A stretch of DNA of 6,197 nucleotides from Pseudofrankia asymbiotica (GTDB lineage: Bacteria; Actinomycetota; Actinomycetes; Frankiales; Frankiaceae): assembly GCF_001983105.1 (NCBI RefSeq), contig NZ_MOMC01000010.1:143654-149850 (forward strand), read 5' to 3'. Positions 1-5,812 of this stretch are shown in pieces. A program made the position numbers and the translations under genes. Position 1 is the stretch's first letter; each line of letters begins with the position of its first letter. The notes below the pieces were generated by a model. It saw only the letters and a program-made list of their open reading frames with translations. It was not told where the DNA came from and did not search any database.

Positions 1-678
1 CTCGCCCAGCCTGTTCTGCGCCGGCGCCGGGCGGGTGCGGTAGTCGCCGATCCACGCCCGCAGCTCGTCGGAGGAGTCCACGATCTCCTGGAACCGCTGG
101 CGGGTCAGGGCGAGCACGGTCGTGCCGGTGACCGCGCGCACGGTGTAGTCCCAGGTGGTGGCCGCCTCGACGAGCACCTCGTCGCCGAAGAACTCGCCGT
201 CGCTGAGGATGCCCAGCGACCGCTCGTCGTCGTAGGTGCCCGGGGCGTGTCTCTCGGCCTTCCCGTGGGCGATGAGGAAGACCTCGTCGGCGGCGTCGCC
301 GGCCGACACGAGGACGTCGCCGGCCGAGTACTCGCGCTGGACGAAGCCGTCCGCGAGGGCGGTGAGCTCCGGGCCGTCGAACCCGCGCAGCGGCGGCAGC
401 TCGGTGAGCTCGGCCGGCACGACCCGGACGTCCGACCCGGTGCTGATGAAGGTGACGAGGCGGTCGCCCGCGACGTAGGTGAGCCGCCGGTTGACGCGGT
501 AGACGCCGCCAGCGGTCTGTACCCAGGGCAGGACGCGCAGCAGCCAGCGGGAGGAGATCTCCTGCATCTGCGGGACGGACTTGGTGGTCGTCGCGAGATT
601 CCGCGCGGCCGCGGTGCTGAGGCTCAGCTGGTTGTCAGGCACCTCTGGGCCGTCGGTGACGTTGACAGGCTCGGTCAT
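1..678 (-). CDS. Family 2B encapsulin nanocompartment shell protein, N-terminal part (gene runs off left edge)
   Basis: Reading the minus strand from the ATG at 678 gives 226 open codons to the window edge. Residues 18-66 contain the block that I recognise as the N-terminal arm of family 2 encapsulins: [16 protein letters not shown], then [14 protein letters not shown], then [10 protein letters not shown]. Residues about 95-205 form a cyclic-nucleotide-binding-like (CRP-type) beta-roll: [30 protein letters not shown], then DGEFFGDE at 160-167. Family 2B shells are known for such a domain inserted in the HK97 fold; the rest of the capsid fold (roughly 200-270 residues) should lie to the left. 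The phosphate-binding cassette is atypical: where CRP has an Arg-Ser/Thr-Ala triplet this protein reads TTWDYTVRA, so cAMP binding is doubtful. Known family 2 cargo includes cysteine desulfurases, terpene cyclases and polyprenyl transferases; none is visible here. An in-frame ATG at 687 is an alternative start. A weak GGGTGA-like sequence 8 bases upstream favours 678. Confidence 0.9.
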   Translation of the reverse strand, partial: MTEPVNVTDGPEVPDNQLSLSTAAARNLATTTKSVPQMQEISSRWLLRVLPWVQTAGGVYRVNRRLTYVAGDRLVTFISTGSDVRVVPAELTELPPLRGFDGPELTALADGFVQREYSAGDVLVSAGDAADEVFLIAHGKAERHAPGTYDDERSLGILSDGEFFGDEVLVEAATTWDYTVRAVTGTTVLALTRQRFQEIVDSSDELRAWIGDYRTRPAPAQNRLGE

Positions 679-694
679 GGCATGCATCACCCAT

Positions 695-1588
695 CCGTGG
701 ACATTTTTTGATTCGGTCTTTCCAACGCCGATGGACTTCCTGGCGGCCCGTGATAAAGCCGGCCCGGTCGGCGACCGCCCAATGGTGGCGGTTCTTCGAC
801 CGATGGTTCATTGCTCGGTTTCCGGGAGGCTTCTCGGGCATGCCGGGTGGCGGTGTCGGAACTTGGGCTTGGCCGTGCGGAATTCCCTCGCCAGCGGCGC
901 GGTGTGAGCTTCCCGCATCCCGGCAGGGAACGGCAAGCACTTTGCCTGACCAGTCGGCGGCTGATTCGAACTGACCGCCTGCCCTGGTCCAGCACCTTCG
1001 CCGCGCTCCGCACGTACCGTGACGAGCGCCGTCACGCATCCGGACATCGATCCAGGGGGCGGCCCACCGCGAGCGGTGCCCTGGGCGGTGGCGTGGATGC
1101 AGCCGGTAGGGCGCGGCGGCGGGGCCCCAACCGCGGCGCCGTCCCGTTTCGAGGCGAGGACGTGCCGACCGTTAAGAACCGGCTCGTATAGATAAATCCG
1201 ATAAGCGGGCGGGCCGATCCGGCGCACTTGCGGCTTGCCAGACAGTCTTCTGGCGCGGGTTATCCCGGCGGCCGCGCGGCCATGCTTACAGGTCGATGCC
1301 TCATTGATATAGATAGTTCGTGCGCGGGGTGGCGACGCGGTCACACTTGGAGAGCCGAGAGCGAGGATGCACGTTGCGTGACGGCCAGCCTGTGCGACCG
1401 GCCTCTCGTCACCGGAACGGACGGCGCCCGCCGCGGCGTTGACTGGCCCGTTCTGGCCATTGATGACCGCTGGCCCCGCCCGTAGCGCGGCGGCCTCCGG
1501 CCGTCGTGGCCAGCGCGTCCCGCTCCCACCACGTCGGCGCTGGTTCGACAAGGGTGCTGCCAAGCCCTGGGCCGGCCTGTCAAAAGTT
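695..1588. other. Gene-poor stretch between the encapsulin and the MFS relic
   Basis: I find no convincing gene here. Open frames exist on both strands, but their products are rich in Arg, Pro, Ala and Ser, resemble no family I know, and look like by-products of high G+C. The part next to 690-800 should carry the encapsulin promoter, but I see no clear -35/-10 pair; an A-rich run (AAAAAAT on the minus strand) lies about 30 bases upstream of the start. Two patches of lower G+C near 1171-1210 and 1286-1320 share the octamer TATAGATA (1187-1194 and 1308-1315). A perfect 12-base palindrome GGCCGCGCGGCC is at 1270-1281. None of these has an assigned role. Confidence 0.5.
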
Positions 1589-1879
1589 AAGCTGATGGCG
1601 CTCTTCTTCGTCCTGGCCGGCGCCGCGGCCGGAGCCGTCGACGCGGCCGAGTAGGCCGGGGTGGGCCGCCTGGCGTCACGCGACGCCCGCTGGACCGCCT
1701 TCGGAGTCCTGGCGGCGATCCAGAGCCTCGGACGCATCGCGGCGACCGTCACCGCGGGGGCGCTGTGGACGTTCGTCTCACCGGCCGCCGGCCTGCTCGT
1801 CACCGGTCCGCTCCTGGTGGCCGGGATCTTCTACTGCACGCTCCACGCCGAGGAAACGCCGCGAACCTCGACGGGTTGA
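1589..1879 (+). pseudogene. Relic of an MFS transporter (C-terminal end) with in-frame TAG
   Basis: From about 1589 the frame reads a hydrophobic segment (LMALFFVLAGAAAGAVDAAE), then TAG at 1652-1654. It continues in the same frame as GVGRLASRDARWTAFGVLAA, then IQSLGRIAATVTAGALWT, then a last hydrophobic segment LLVTGPLLVAGIFYC, and stops at 1877-1879. This is the familiar late part of many bacterial major facilitator transporters: a helix ending in a V(E/D)xAE motif, a loop with LAxxxxRxxAFGLLAAxQSxGN, then the final two helices. Intact members are about 400 residues, and only about 95 codons are recognisable. I see no MFS-like sequence upstream, so the 5' three quarters is missing, and the TAG replaces what is usually an aromatic or other residue after AAE. 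I infer a dead fragment. A short expressed piece starting at 1661 is formally possible but unlikely. Confidence 0.6.
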
Positions 1880-1982
1880 CCTCGCCCTGCCCCTCCGGTC
1901 GTCGACCCGAAACCCGCGTCGAAGCCCGCGATGGAGGCACCGGTCTGGCGCCCCGAGGGCCAGGCGGCTGGAGGGTCAGGGC

Positions 1983-2198
1983 AGGAAGGGTGTCCAGGAA
2001 GGCGTCGCTGAACACGCGATGCGGGTCCAGGGCGGAGAGGACCGTCCGGGCCGCGTTCCACTCTGCCCCGGCCGAAGCGCCGGCGGAGCAGCTCGCCGGG
2101 ATCGCCGCGGCGAGCACCGCCGGATCGGTCCACGGGCCGGTTCCGCGCCCGCCGACCGTCAGCACGCCGCCGATCGTGTTCTCGCCGATCGGGGGCGT
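1983..2198 (-). pseudogene. Relic of an FAD-linked oxidase with internal deletion
   Basis: The minus strand reads TPPIGENTIGGVLTVGGRGTG. This looks like the FAD-binding loop (TIGG-L-GGHGTG) of VAO/PCMH-type oxidases, including the cholesterol-oxidase-like members. About 20 residues later it reads EWNAARTVLSALDPHRVFSD, then AFLDTLP, which looks like the extreme C terminus of the same kind of enzyme. Intact enzymes have several hundred residues between these blocks, so the central part appears to be deleted. The residue that is His in GGHGTG, often the covalent flavin attachment site, is Arg here. The frame is closed upstream by a TAG at 2232-2234 (minus strand) and runs past the expected C terminus without stopping. 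I infer a collapsed pseudogene; the exact subfamily is uncertain. Confidence 0.45.
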
Positions 2199-2211
2199 CG
2201 GTCGCCGATCG
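2168..2211. repeat. Three copies of CGCCGATCG upstream of the phosphatase gene
   Basis: The 9-mer CGCCGATCG occurs at 2168-2176, 2183-2191 and 2203-2211. The last two copies extend to TCGCCGATCGG and start 20 bases apart, about two helical turns. Each contains the palindrome CGATCG. The group ends 34 bases before the earliest possible start (2245) of the LOV phosphatase, so it could be an operator. The first two copies also lie inside the FAD-oxidase relic, and such GC-rich words recur by chance. Confidence 0.3.
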
Positions 2212-2232
2212 GCCGTCGTGAGGAGTCGGACC

Positions 2233-2249
2233 TAAGCTGGAGGGGTGGA
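2233..2249 (+). promoter_or_regulatory. Possible -10 element and purine-rich site before the phosphatase reading frame
   Basis: TAAGCT at 2233-2238 fits the loose actinobacterial -10 pattern TAnnnT and is followed at once by GGAGGGG at 2239-2245. If TAAGCT is a -10, transcription would start near 2245, where a GTG opens the long frame, giving a leaderless message. Alternatively GGAGGGG is a Shine-Dalgarno sequence for the ATG at 2249, which is in another frame and gives a 64-codon product. No good -35 is visible. Confidence 0.25.
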
Positions 2250-2391
2250 TGCGCGACGAAATCGCGATGACACATACGGTGAGCAAGGGTGGGGCGATCG
2301 TGCGTGGCCAAGCCACGACGTGCCCGCCCGCTCGGGGCGCGCCGGGCGCTGTCGGACGGTATCCGCCGACCCGGCGGGTGGGTCCGTGGGC

Positions 2392-4206
2392 ATGGCGTCT
2401 GTTGACGACCTCTACCAACGTGCCGTGCAGAGCACGGACGTGAGCTTCACGATCGCCGATCCGTACCAGCCCGACACCCCGCTGACCTGGGTCAACGATG
2501 CTTTCACCCGAGTGACCGGCTACCCCTTCGCCGAGGCCGTGGGGCGCAACTGCCGCTTCCTGCAGGGACCACGCAGCGACCCGGCGGCCGCCGCCAGGCT
2601 GCGGGACGCCCAGCGGGAGCGCCGCCCGACCCGGGTCGAGATCCTGAACTACCGCAAGGACGGCAGCACCTTCTGGAACGAGATCGCGCTGGCCCCGGTG
2701 TTCGACCGGGCCGGCCGGCTCACGCATTTCGTCGGCGTGCAGGACGACGTGACCGCCAAGGTCGAGGCAAGGGAGCAGCGGGAGGAGCTGCTCGTCAGGG
2801 AGCAGCGGGCGCGGTCCACGGCCGAGTGGGCCGCGCGGGTCGAGGGCGCCGCGCGTGGCCGCCTTGAGCTGCTGGGACAGGTCACCGACGCGATGTCGGG
2901 AGCGTTGCGGCAGATGCCGGCCGCCCCGCGCGCGCTGGCCGACGTGCTGGTGCCGCGCCTGGCCGACCTGGCCGTGGTCGACCTGGCCGTGGTCGACGAC
3001 GAGTCGTACCGGATCGCGCTCGTCGGTCTCGACTCCGGGCTCGAGGCCGACTTCATCGCGGGCGAGGCCGCCCGCGGCCTGCCCGACACCGCCTGGGGAC
3101 TGATCGACCACGTCCTGTCCACCGGTCGGCCGGTCCTGGTGTCCGAGGTCCGCGACGACGACCTGGTGCTAGCCGCCACCAGCACCGCCCAGCTCGACGC
3201 CTACCGCCGGATGCGGCCGTGTTCCTTCCTCGCGGTCCCGCTGCCGGCCCGCGGCCGGGCGGTGGGCGTGCTACGCCTGATCACCACGGCGGCGTCCGGC
3301 CGCCACTACGACCAGGACGACCAGGACCTGGCCGTCGATCTCGGCCGACGCGCCGGCATGCTGCTGGACAACGCCCGCCTTTACAGGCGGGCGCACACGG
3401 TCGCCGAGACCCTGCAGCGCAGCCTGCTTCCCGACATGCCGACCGTGCCCGGCATGTCGCTCGCCGCCCGGTACCTCCCGGCGAGCGACACGGCCCGCGT
3501 CGGAGGCGACTGGTACGACGTCCTGCTGCTGCCGGACGGCAGGGTCGGACTCGTCATCGGTGACGTCATGGGCCACGACCTGCCCGCGGCCGCGACGATG
3601 GCGCAGCTGCGCAGCATGCTGCGGGCCTATGCCTGGGAGCTGGTTGGCCCGGGGGAGGTGCTCGACCGCCTCGACCGGCTGGCCCAGGGATTCGACACGG
3701 ACAGCTTCGCGACCGTCTTCTACGCCGTCCTGGAACAGGATCCCGCCGGCGGCGGGGCGCGGCTCAGCTATGCCAACGCCGGTCATCTTCCGCCGCTGGT
3801 GTGTACCGGCGGTGGTGCCGGGCAGCGCACCGTCCGGCCTCTCGCCGACGCGAGCTCGCTCCCGCTCGGCGTCGGCGACGCCGGTGGGCGCGACGAGGCG
3901 AGTGTCCCGCTGCCCCTGGGCTCGACCCTTCTCCTGTACACCGACGGACTCGTCGAGCAGCGCGGGCGAGACATCGAGGAGGGCATCGACCAGGCCGCCG
4001 CCCTCCTCGCGGGTCACCTCCCGGGGCTCGTCTCCCGCCGCGCCGGCGTCGCCCACGCCGCGGCCGCCGGCGCCGATGCCGGTGCCGCCCGCCCCGACCT
4101 GGACCGACTGGCCGACGCGCTCACCAGCCAGGTGCCGGCCGCCGAATCCCAGCAGGACGACATCGCCGTCCTGCTCGTTCACCTGGACGGCCCCGCGCCG
4201 ACGTGA
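2392..4206 (+). CDS. LOV-GAF-PP2C (SpoIIE-type) protein: predicted blue-light-regulated serine/threonine phosphatase
   Basis: This is a 604-residue soluble protein with three domains. The LOV domain (about 5-120) contains GRNCRFLQG with the photoactive Cys54, plus Asn35, Arg55, Gln58, Arg71, Asn86, Asn96 and Gln117, the positions that hold FMN in phototropin-type LOV domains. A charged helical linker (about 120-160) follows, then a GAF-like domain (about 160-328). The SpoIIE/PP2C phosphatase domain (about 335-598) has its metal-binding acids in VGGDWYDV (Asp373), GDVMGHDLPAA (Asp391), LYTDGLVE (Asp518) and QQDDIAVL (Asp589/590), plus YANAGHLPPL. Such phosphatases usually dephosphorylate STAS-type anti-anti-sigma proteins in partner-switching stress pathways; no sigma, anti-sigma or STAS gene is in the window, and no kinase or membrane segment is present. 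The frame opens at GTG 2245, but the 49 extra residues look unstructured and their first codons have low GC3. I therefore prefer ATG 2392, just before the LOV fold, with a weak GGTGGG site upstream. Confidence 0.92.
   Translation: MASVDDLYQRAVQSTDVSFTIADPYQPDTPLTWVNDAFTRVTGYPFAEAVGRNCRFLQGPRSDPAAAARLRDAQRERRPTRVEILNYRKDGSTFWNEIALAPVFDRAGRLTHFVGVQDDVTAKVEAREQREELLVREQRARSTAEWAARVEGAARGRLELLGQVTDAMSGALRQMPAAPRALADVLVPRLADLAVVDLAVVDDESYRIALVGLDSGLEADFIAGEAARGLPDTAWGLIDHVLSTGRPVLVSEVRDDDLVLAATSTAQLDAYRRMRPCSFLAVPLPARGRAVGVLRLITTAASGRHYDQDDQDLAVDLGRRAGMLLDNARLYRRAHTVAETLQRSLLPDMPTVPGMSLAARYLPASDTARVGGDWYDVLLLPDGRVGLVIGDVMGHDLPAAATMAQLRSMLRAYAWELVGPGEVLDRLDRLAQGFDTDSFATVFYAVLEQDPAGGGARLSYANAGHLPPLVCTGGGAGQRTVRPLADASSLPLGVGDAGGRDEASVPLPLGSTLLLYTDGLVEQRGRDIEEGIDQAAALLAGHLPGLVSRRAGVAHAAAAGADAGAARPDLDRLADALTSQVPAAESQQDDIAVLLVHLDGPAPT
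2965..2994 (+). repeat. Exact in-frame 15-bp tandem duplication inside the GAF coding region
   Basis: GACCTGGCCGTGGTC is present twice back to back (2965-2979 and 2980-2994), encoding DLAVV-DLAVV at about residues 192-201 of the phosphatase protein. It lies in a beta-strand region of the GAF-like domain. The reading frame is preserved. It could be a recent slippage event, or simply codon convergence of a naturally repetitive strand. Confidence 0.6.
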
Positions 4207-4207
4207 C

Positions 4208-4227
4208 GGCGCGAGCGGTTCCGCGCC
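4208..4227 (+). terminator. Hairpin right after the phosphatase stop codon
   Basis: GGCGCG (4208-4213) pairs perfectly with CGCGCC (4222-4227) around an 8-base loop, starting two bases after the TGA. There is no T-tract, which is common for actinobacterial terminators. A transcript end here fits the 283-base gap to the next gene, but chance GC-rich hairpins are frequent in such DNA. Confidence 0.35.
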
Positions 4228-4274
4228 CTCGACCACCTGATCGGTGATGCTCCCGCGGGACCGGTATGGCGTTT

Positions 4275-4298
4275 CGGATCACCGTGCGATGCGATCCG
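4275..4298. promoter_or_regulatory. Inverted repeat upstream of the P450 gene
   Basis: CGGATC (4275-4280) and GATCCG (4293-4298) are a perfect 6-base inverted repeat with a 12-base spacer, about 190 bases before the P450 start. The same area also holds CGGTGAT (4242-4248) paired with ATCACCG (4278-4284). An operator-like role is possible, but no specific regulator can be named. Confidence 0.25.
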
Positions 4299-4347
4299 GG
4301 TCACACTTACCGCGACGCTGGTGCTGCCTCGCCGGCACGAGCACGGA

Positions 4348-4386
4348 CGGCCGTGTCCGCCGGCCGTGTCCGCCGGCCGTGTCCAC
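4348..4386. repeat. Three tandem 13-bp repeats in the intergenic region
   Basis: The unit CGGCCGTGTCCGC occurs at 4348-4360 and 4361-4373 exactly, and at 4374-4386 with one change (CGGCCGTGTCCAC). It lies about 100 bases upstream of the P450 start in non-coding DNA. With only three copies and no spacers it is a simple tandem array, not a CRISPR. It could be a variable-number repeat. Confidence 0.85.
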
Positions 4387-4472
4387 CGCGCGCGGACGGC
4401 TGGCTGGAACAGTCGCTCGTGGCGGGTACGCGTGACACGCGGCAGCGGGAGAGGGCGGGCCAGCCGAACGAC

Positions 4473-4479
4473 AGGAGGG
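4473..4479 (+). promoter_or_regulatory. Strong ribosome binding site of the P450 gene
   Basis: AGGAGGG lies 10 bases before the ATG at 4490 and is the best Shine-Dalgarno match in the window. It fixes this start codon over the other in-frame possibilities. Confidence 0.8.
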
Positions 4480-4489
4480 ACGCAGAGTC

Positions 4490-5770
4490 ATGTCAGCCGC
4501 CATCGGTGCCGGTCCGATCGGGGCGGTCGACGACGTCGACCTTTCCGACCTCGCCTTCTGGGTCCGGCCGCGTGCCGAGATCGCCGCCGCGTTCGCCGTG
4601 CTGCGCGCGCGGCCCGGCCTGCCGTTCTACTCGGAACCGCCGTTCGCCAACGACCTGATCCCGTCCGGGGCGGGGTACTTCGCGGTCACCCGGCACGCGG
4701 ACATCGTCCGGATCAGCTCGGAGCCGGGCACCTTCTCCTCGGCCCGCAGGGCGACCTCGATCCAGGACCTGCCGCCCGAGTTCCTCGAGTTCTTCGGCGG
4801 GATGATCAACCTCGACGCGCCGCGGCACCACCGGCTGCGGCGCAGCGTCTCCCGGGCGTTCACGCCGCGCATCATCGCCCAGACCGAGCAGGACATCGCG
4901 GCGATCGCCCGCGCGATCGTCGACGACCTGGTCGCCGGGGGGCCGGGCGACTTCGTCTCGCGGGTCGCGGCCCGGCTCCCGCTGGAGGTCATCTGCCGGA
5001 TGATGGGCCTGCCGCGGGAGCGGTACGGCGACGTCTTCCGCTGCACGAACGTGATCCTCGGCTCCGGCGACCCGGACTACGTCCCGGAGGGCGCCGACAT
5101 CGTGGCCGCCCTGCTCGGCGCCGGCGCGGAGCTCGCCGACCTGCTGCACCAGGAGGCGACGCGCCGGCGGACCGAGCCGACCGAGGACCTCACGACCGCG
5201 CTCGCCCTCGCCGAGGTCGACGGCGAACGCCTCGACGACAGCGAGATCGCCTCGTTCTTCATCCTGCTGCTGGTCGCCGGCAACGAGACGACCCGCACCG
5301 CGATCAGTCACGCGCTCCTCGCGCTGACGGCGTTTCCCGAGCAGCGGGCCGCCTGGCGGAACGACGTGGCGGGGGTGAGCCGGACCGCCGTCGAGGAGAT
5401 CGTCCGGTGGTCGAGCCCGGTGCGCTGGATGCGCCGGACGGTCACCCAGGACGTCGAGATCTCGGGGCAGCGGCTGCGCGCCGGCGACAAGGTGCTGCTG
5501 TTCTACTCGTCGGCGAACCGCGACGAGGCCGTGTTCGCCGCCGCCGACCGGTTCGACGTCCGCCGCGACCCGAACCCCCACCTGGGCTTCGGTGGCGCCG
5601 GCCCGCACTTCTGCCTCGGCGCCCACCTGGCCCGCCGCGAGATCTCGGTGATGTGGCGGGAGCTGTTCGCCCAGGCCCCCGACATCCGGGCGGTCGGTGA
5701 GCCCGAGTGGCTGGCCAGCAGCTTCATCAACGGCGTCAAGCGCCTGAGCTGCGACTTCACCTCCCGCTAG
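4490..5770 (+). CDS. Cytochrome P450, bacterial class I, CYP124/125/142-like
   Basis: This complete 426-residue soluble haem monooxygenase has the usual length for bacterial P450s and no membrane anchor. Visible motifs are the I-helix oxygen-activation sequence AGNETT (263-268), the K-helix ExxR (Glu303 to Arg306 in EEIVRW), and the haem loop FGGAGPHFCLGAHLA with the thiolate ligand Cys375. The C-helix region reads DAPRHHRLRRSVSRAFTPR (109-127). PLEVICRMMGLP (164-175) and the tail SFINGVKRLSCDF resemble the CYP124/125/142 group, which hydroxylates sterol side chains and methyl-branched lipids in mycobacteria. That assignment is by eye, and the substrate is unknown. No ferredoxin or ferredoxin reductase gene is in the window, so electrons must come from partners encoded elsewhere. 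The gene stands alone, 283 bases after the phosphatase and 42 bases from the convergent regulator gene. Confidence 0.95.
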   Translation: MSAAIGAGPIGAVDDVDLSDLAFWVRPRAEIAAAFAVLRARPGLPFYSEPPFANDLIPSGAGYFAVTRHADIVRISSEPGTFSSARRATSIQDLPPEFLEFFGGMINLDAPRHHRLRRSVSRAFTPRIIAQTEQDIAAIARAIVDDLVAGGPGDFVSRVAARLPLEVICRMMGLPRERYGDVFRCTNVILGSGDPDYVPEGADIVAALLGAGAELADLLHQEATRRRTEPTEDLTTALALAEVDGERLDDSEIASFFILLLVAGNETTRTAISHALLALTAFPEQRAAWRNDVAGVSRTAVEEIVRWSSPVRWMRRTVTQDVEISGQRLRAGDKVLLFYSSANRDEAVFAAADRFDVRRDPNPHLGFGGAGPHFCLGAHLARREISVMWRELFAQAPDIRAVGEPEWLASSFINGVKRLSCDFTSR

Positions 5771-5805
5771 CCACCGTCGAGGCGCGCTGGCCACCGTCGA
5801 GGCGC
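5766..5805. repeat. 20-bp tandem duplication spanning the P450 stop codon
   Basis: GCTAGCCACCGTCGAGGCGC (5766-5785) is followed directly by the same 20 bases with one change, GCTGGCCACCGTCGAGGCGC (5786-5805). The first copy contains the P450 stop TAG (5768-5770); in the second copy the matching triplet is TGG. The repeat fills nearly the whole gap between the two convergent genes. Confidence 0.9.
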
Positions 5806-5812
5806 CCGCGGC

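Noticed and set aside
247..711. Plus-strand open frames opposite the encapsulin gene
   Set aside because: They are antisense to the encapsulin signature sequence, which continues unbroken to the window edge.
1270..1281. 12-base palindrome GGCCGCGCGGCC as a regulatory site
   Set aside because: Pure G/C palindromes are common by chance at this base composition, and no gene start is nearby.
1228..1485. Small plus-strand open frame of 85 codons
   Set aside because: No ribosome site, no family resemblance, and irregular codon use. I could not support it as a gene.
808..1803. Long minus-strand open frame (331 codons) across the gene-poor region
   Set aside because: Composition is Arg/Pro/Ala-rich with no recognisable family motif, and it runs antisense through the MFS relic. 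It is best explained by the scarcity of stop codons in GC-rich DNA.
1831..3111. Minus-strand open frame of 426 codons opposite the LOV phosphatase
   Set aside because: It is antisense to a gene with clear domain motifs, and its low-complexity product resembles no family. The FAD-oxidase relic is in a different frame.
3271..4236. Minus-strand open frame of 321 codons opposite the PP2C domain
   Set aside because: Shadow of the phosphatase coding strand; no motifs.
4348..4386. Possible CRISPR
   Set aside because: Units are 13 bases, directly adjacent with no spacers, and only three copies.
4321..5700. Plus-strand open frame of 459 codons overlapping the P450
   Set aside because: Arg/Pro-rich shadow frame. 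The P450 frame has complete haem, I-helix and ExxR motifs and a strong ribosome site.
4493..5794. Minus-strand open frame of 433 codons opposite the P450
   Set aside because: Antisense shadow with no recognisable domain.
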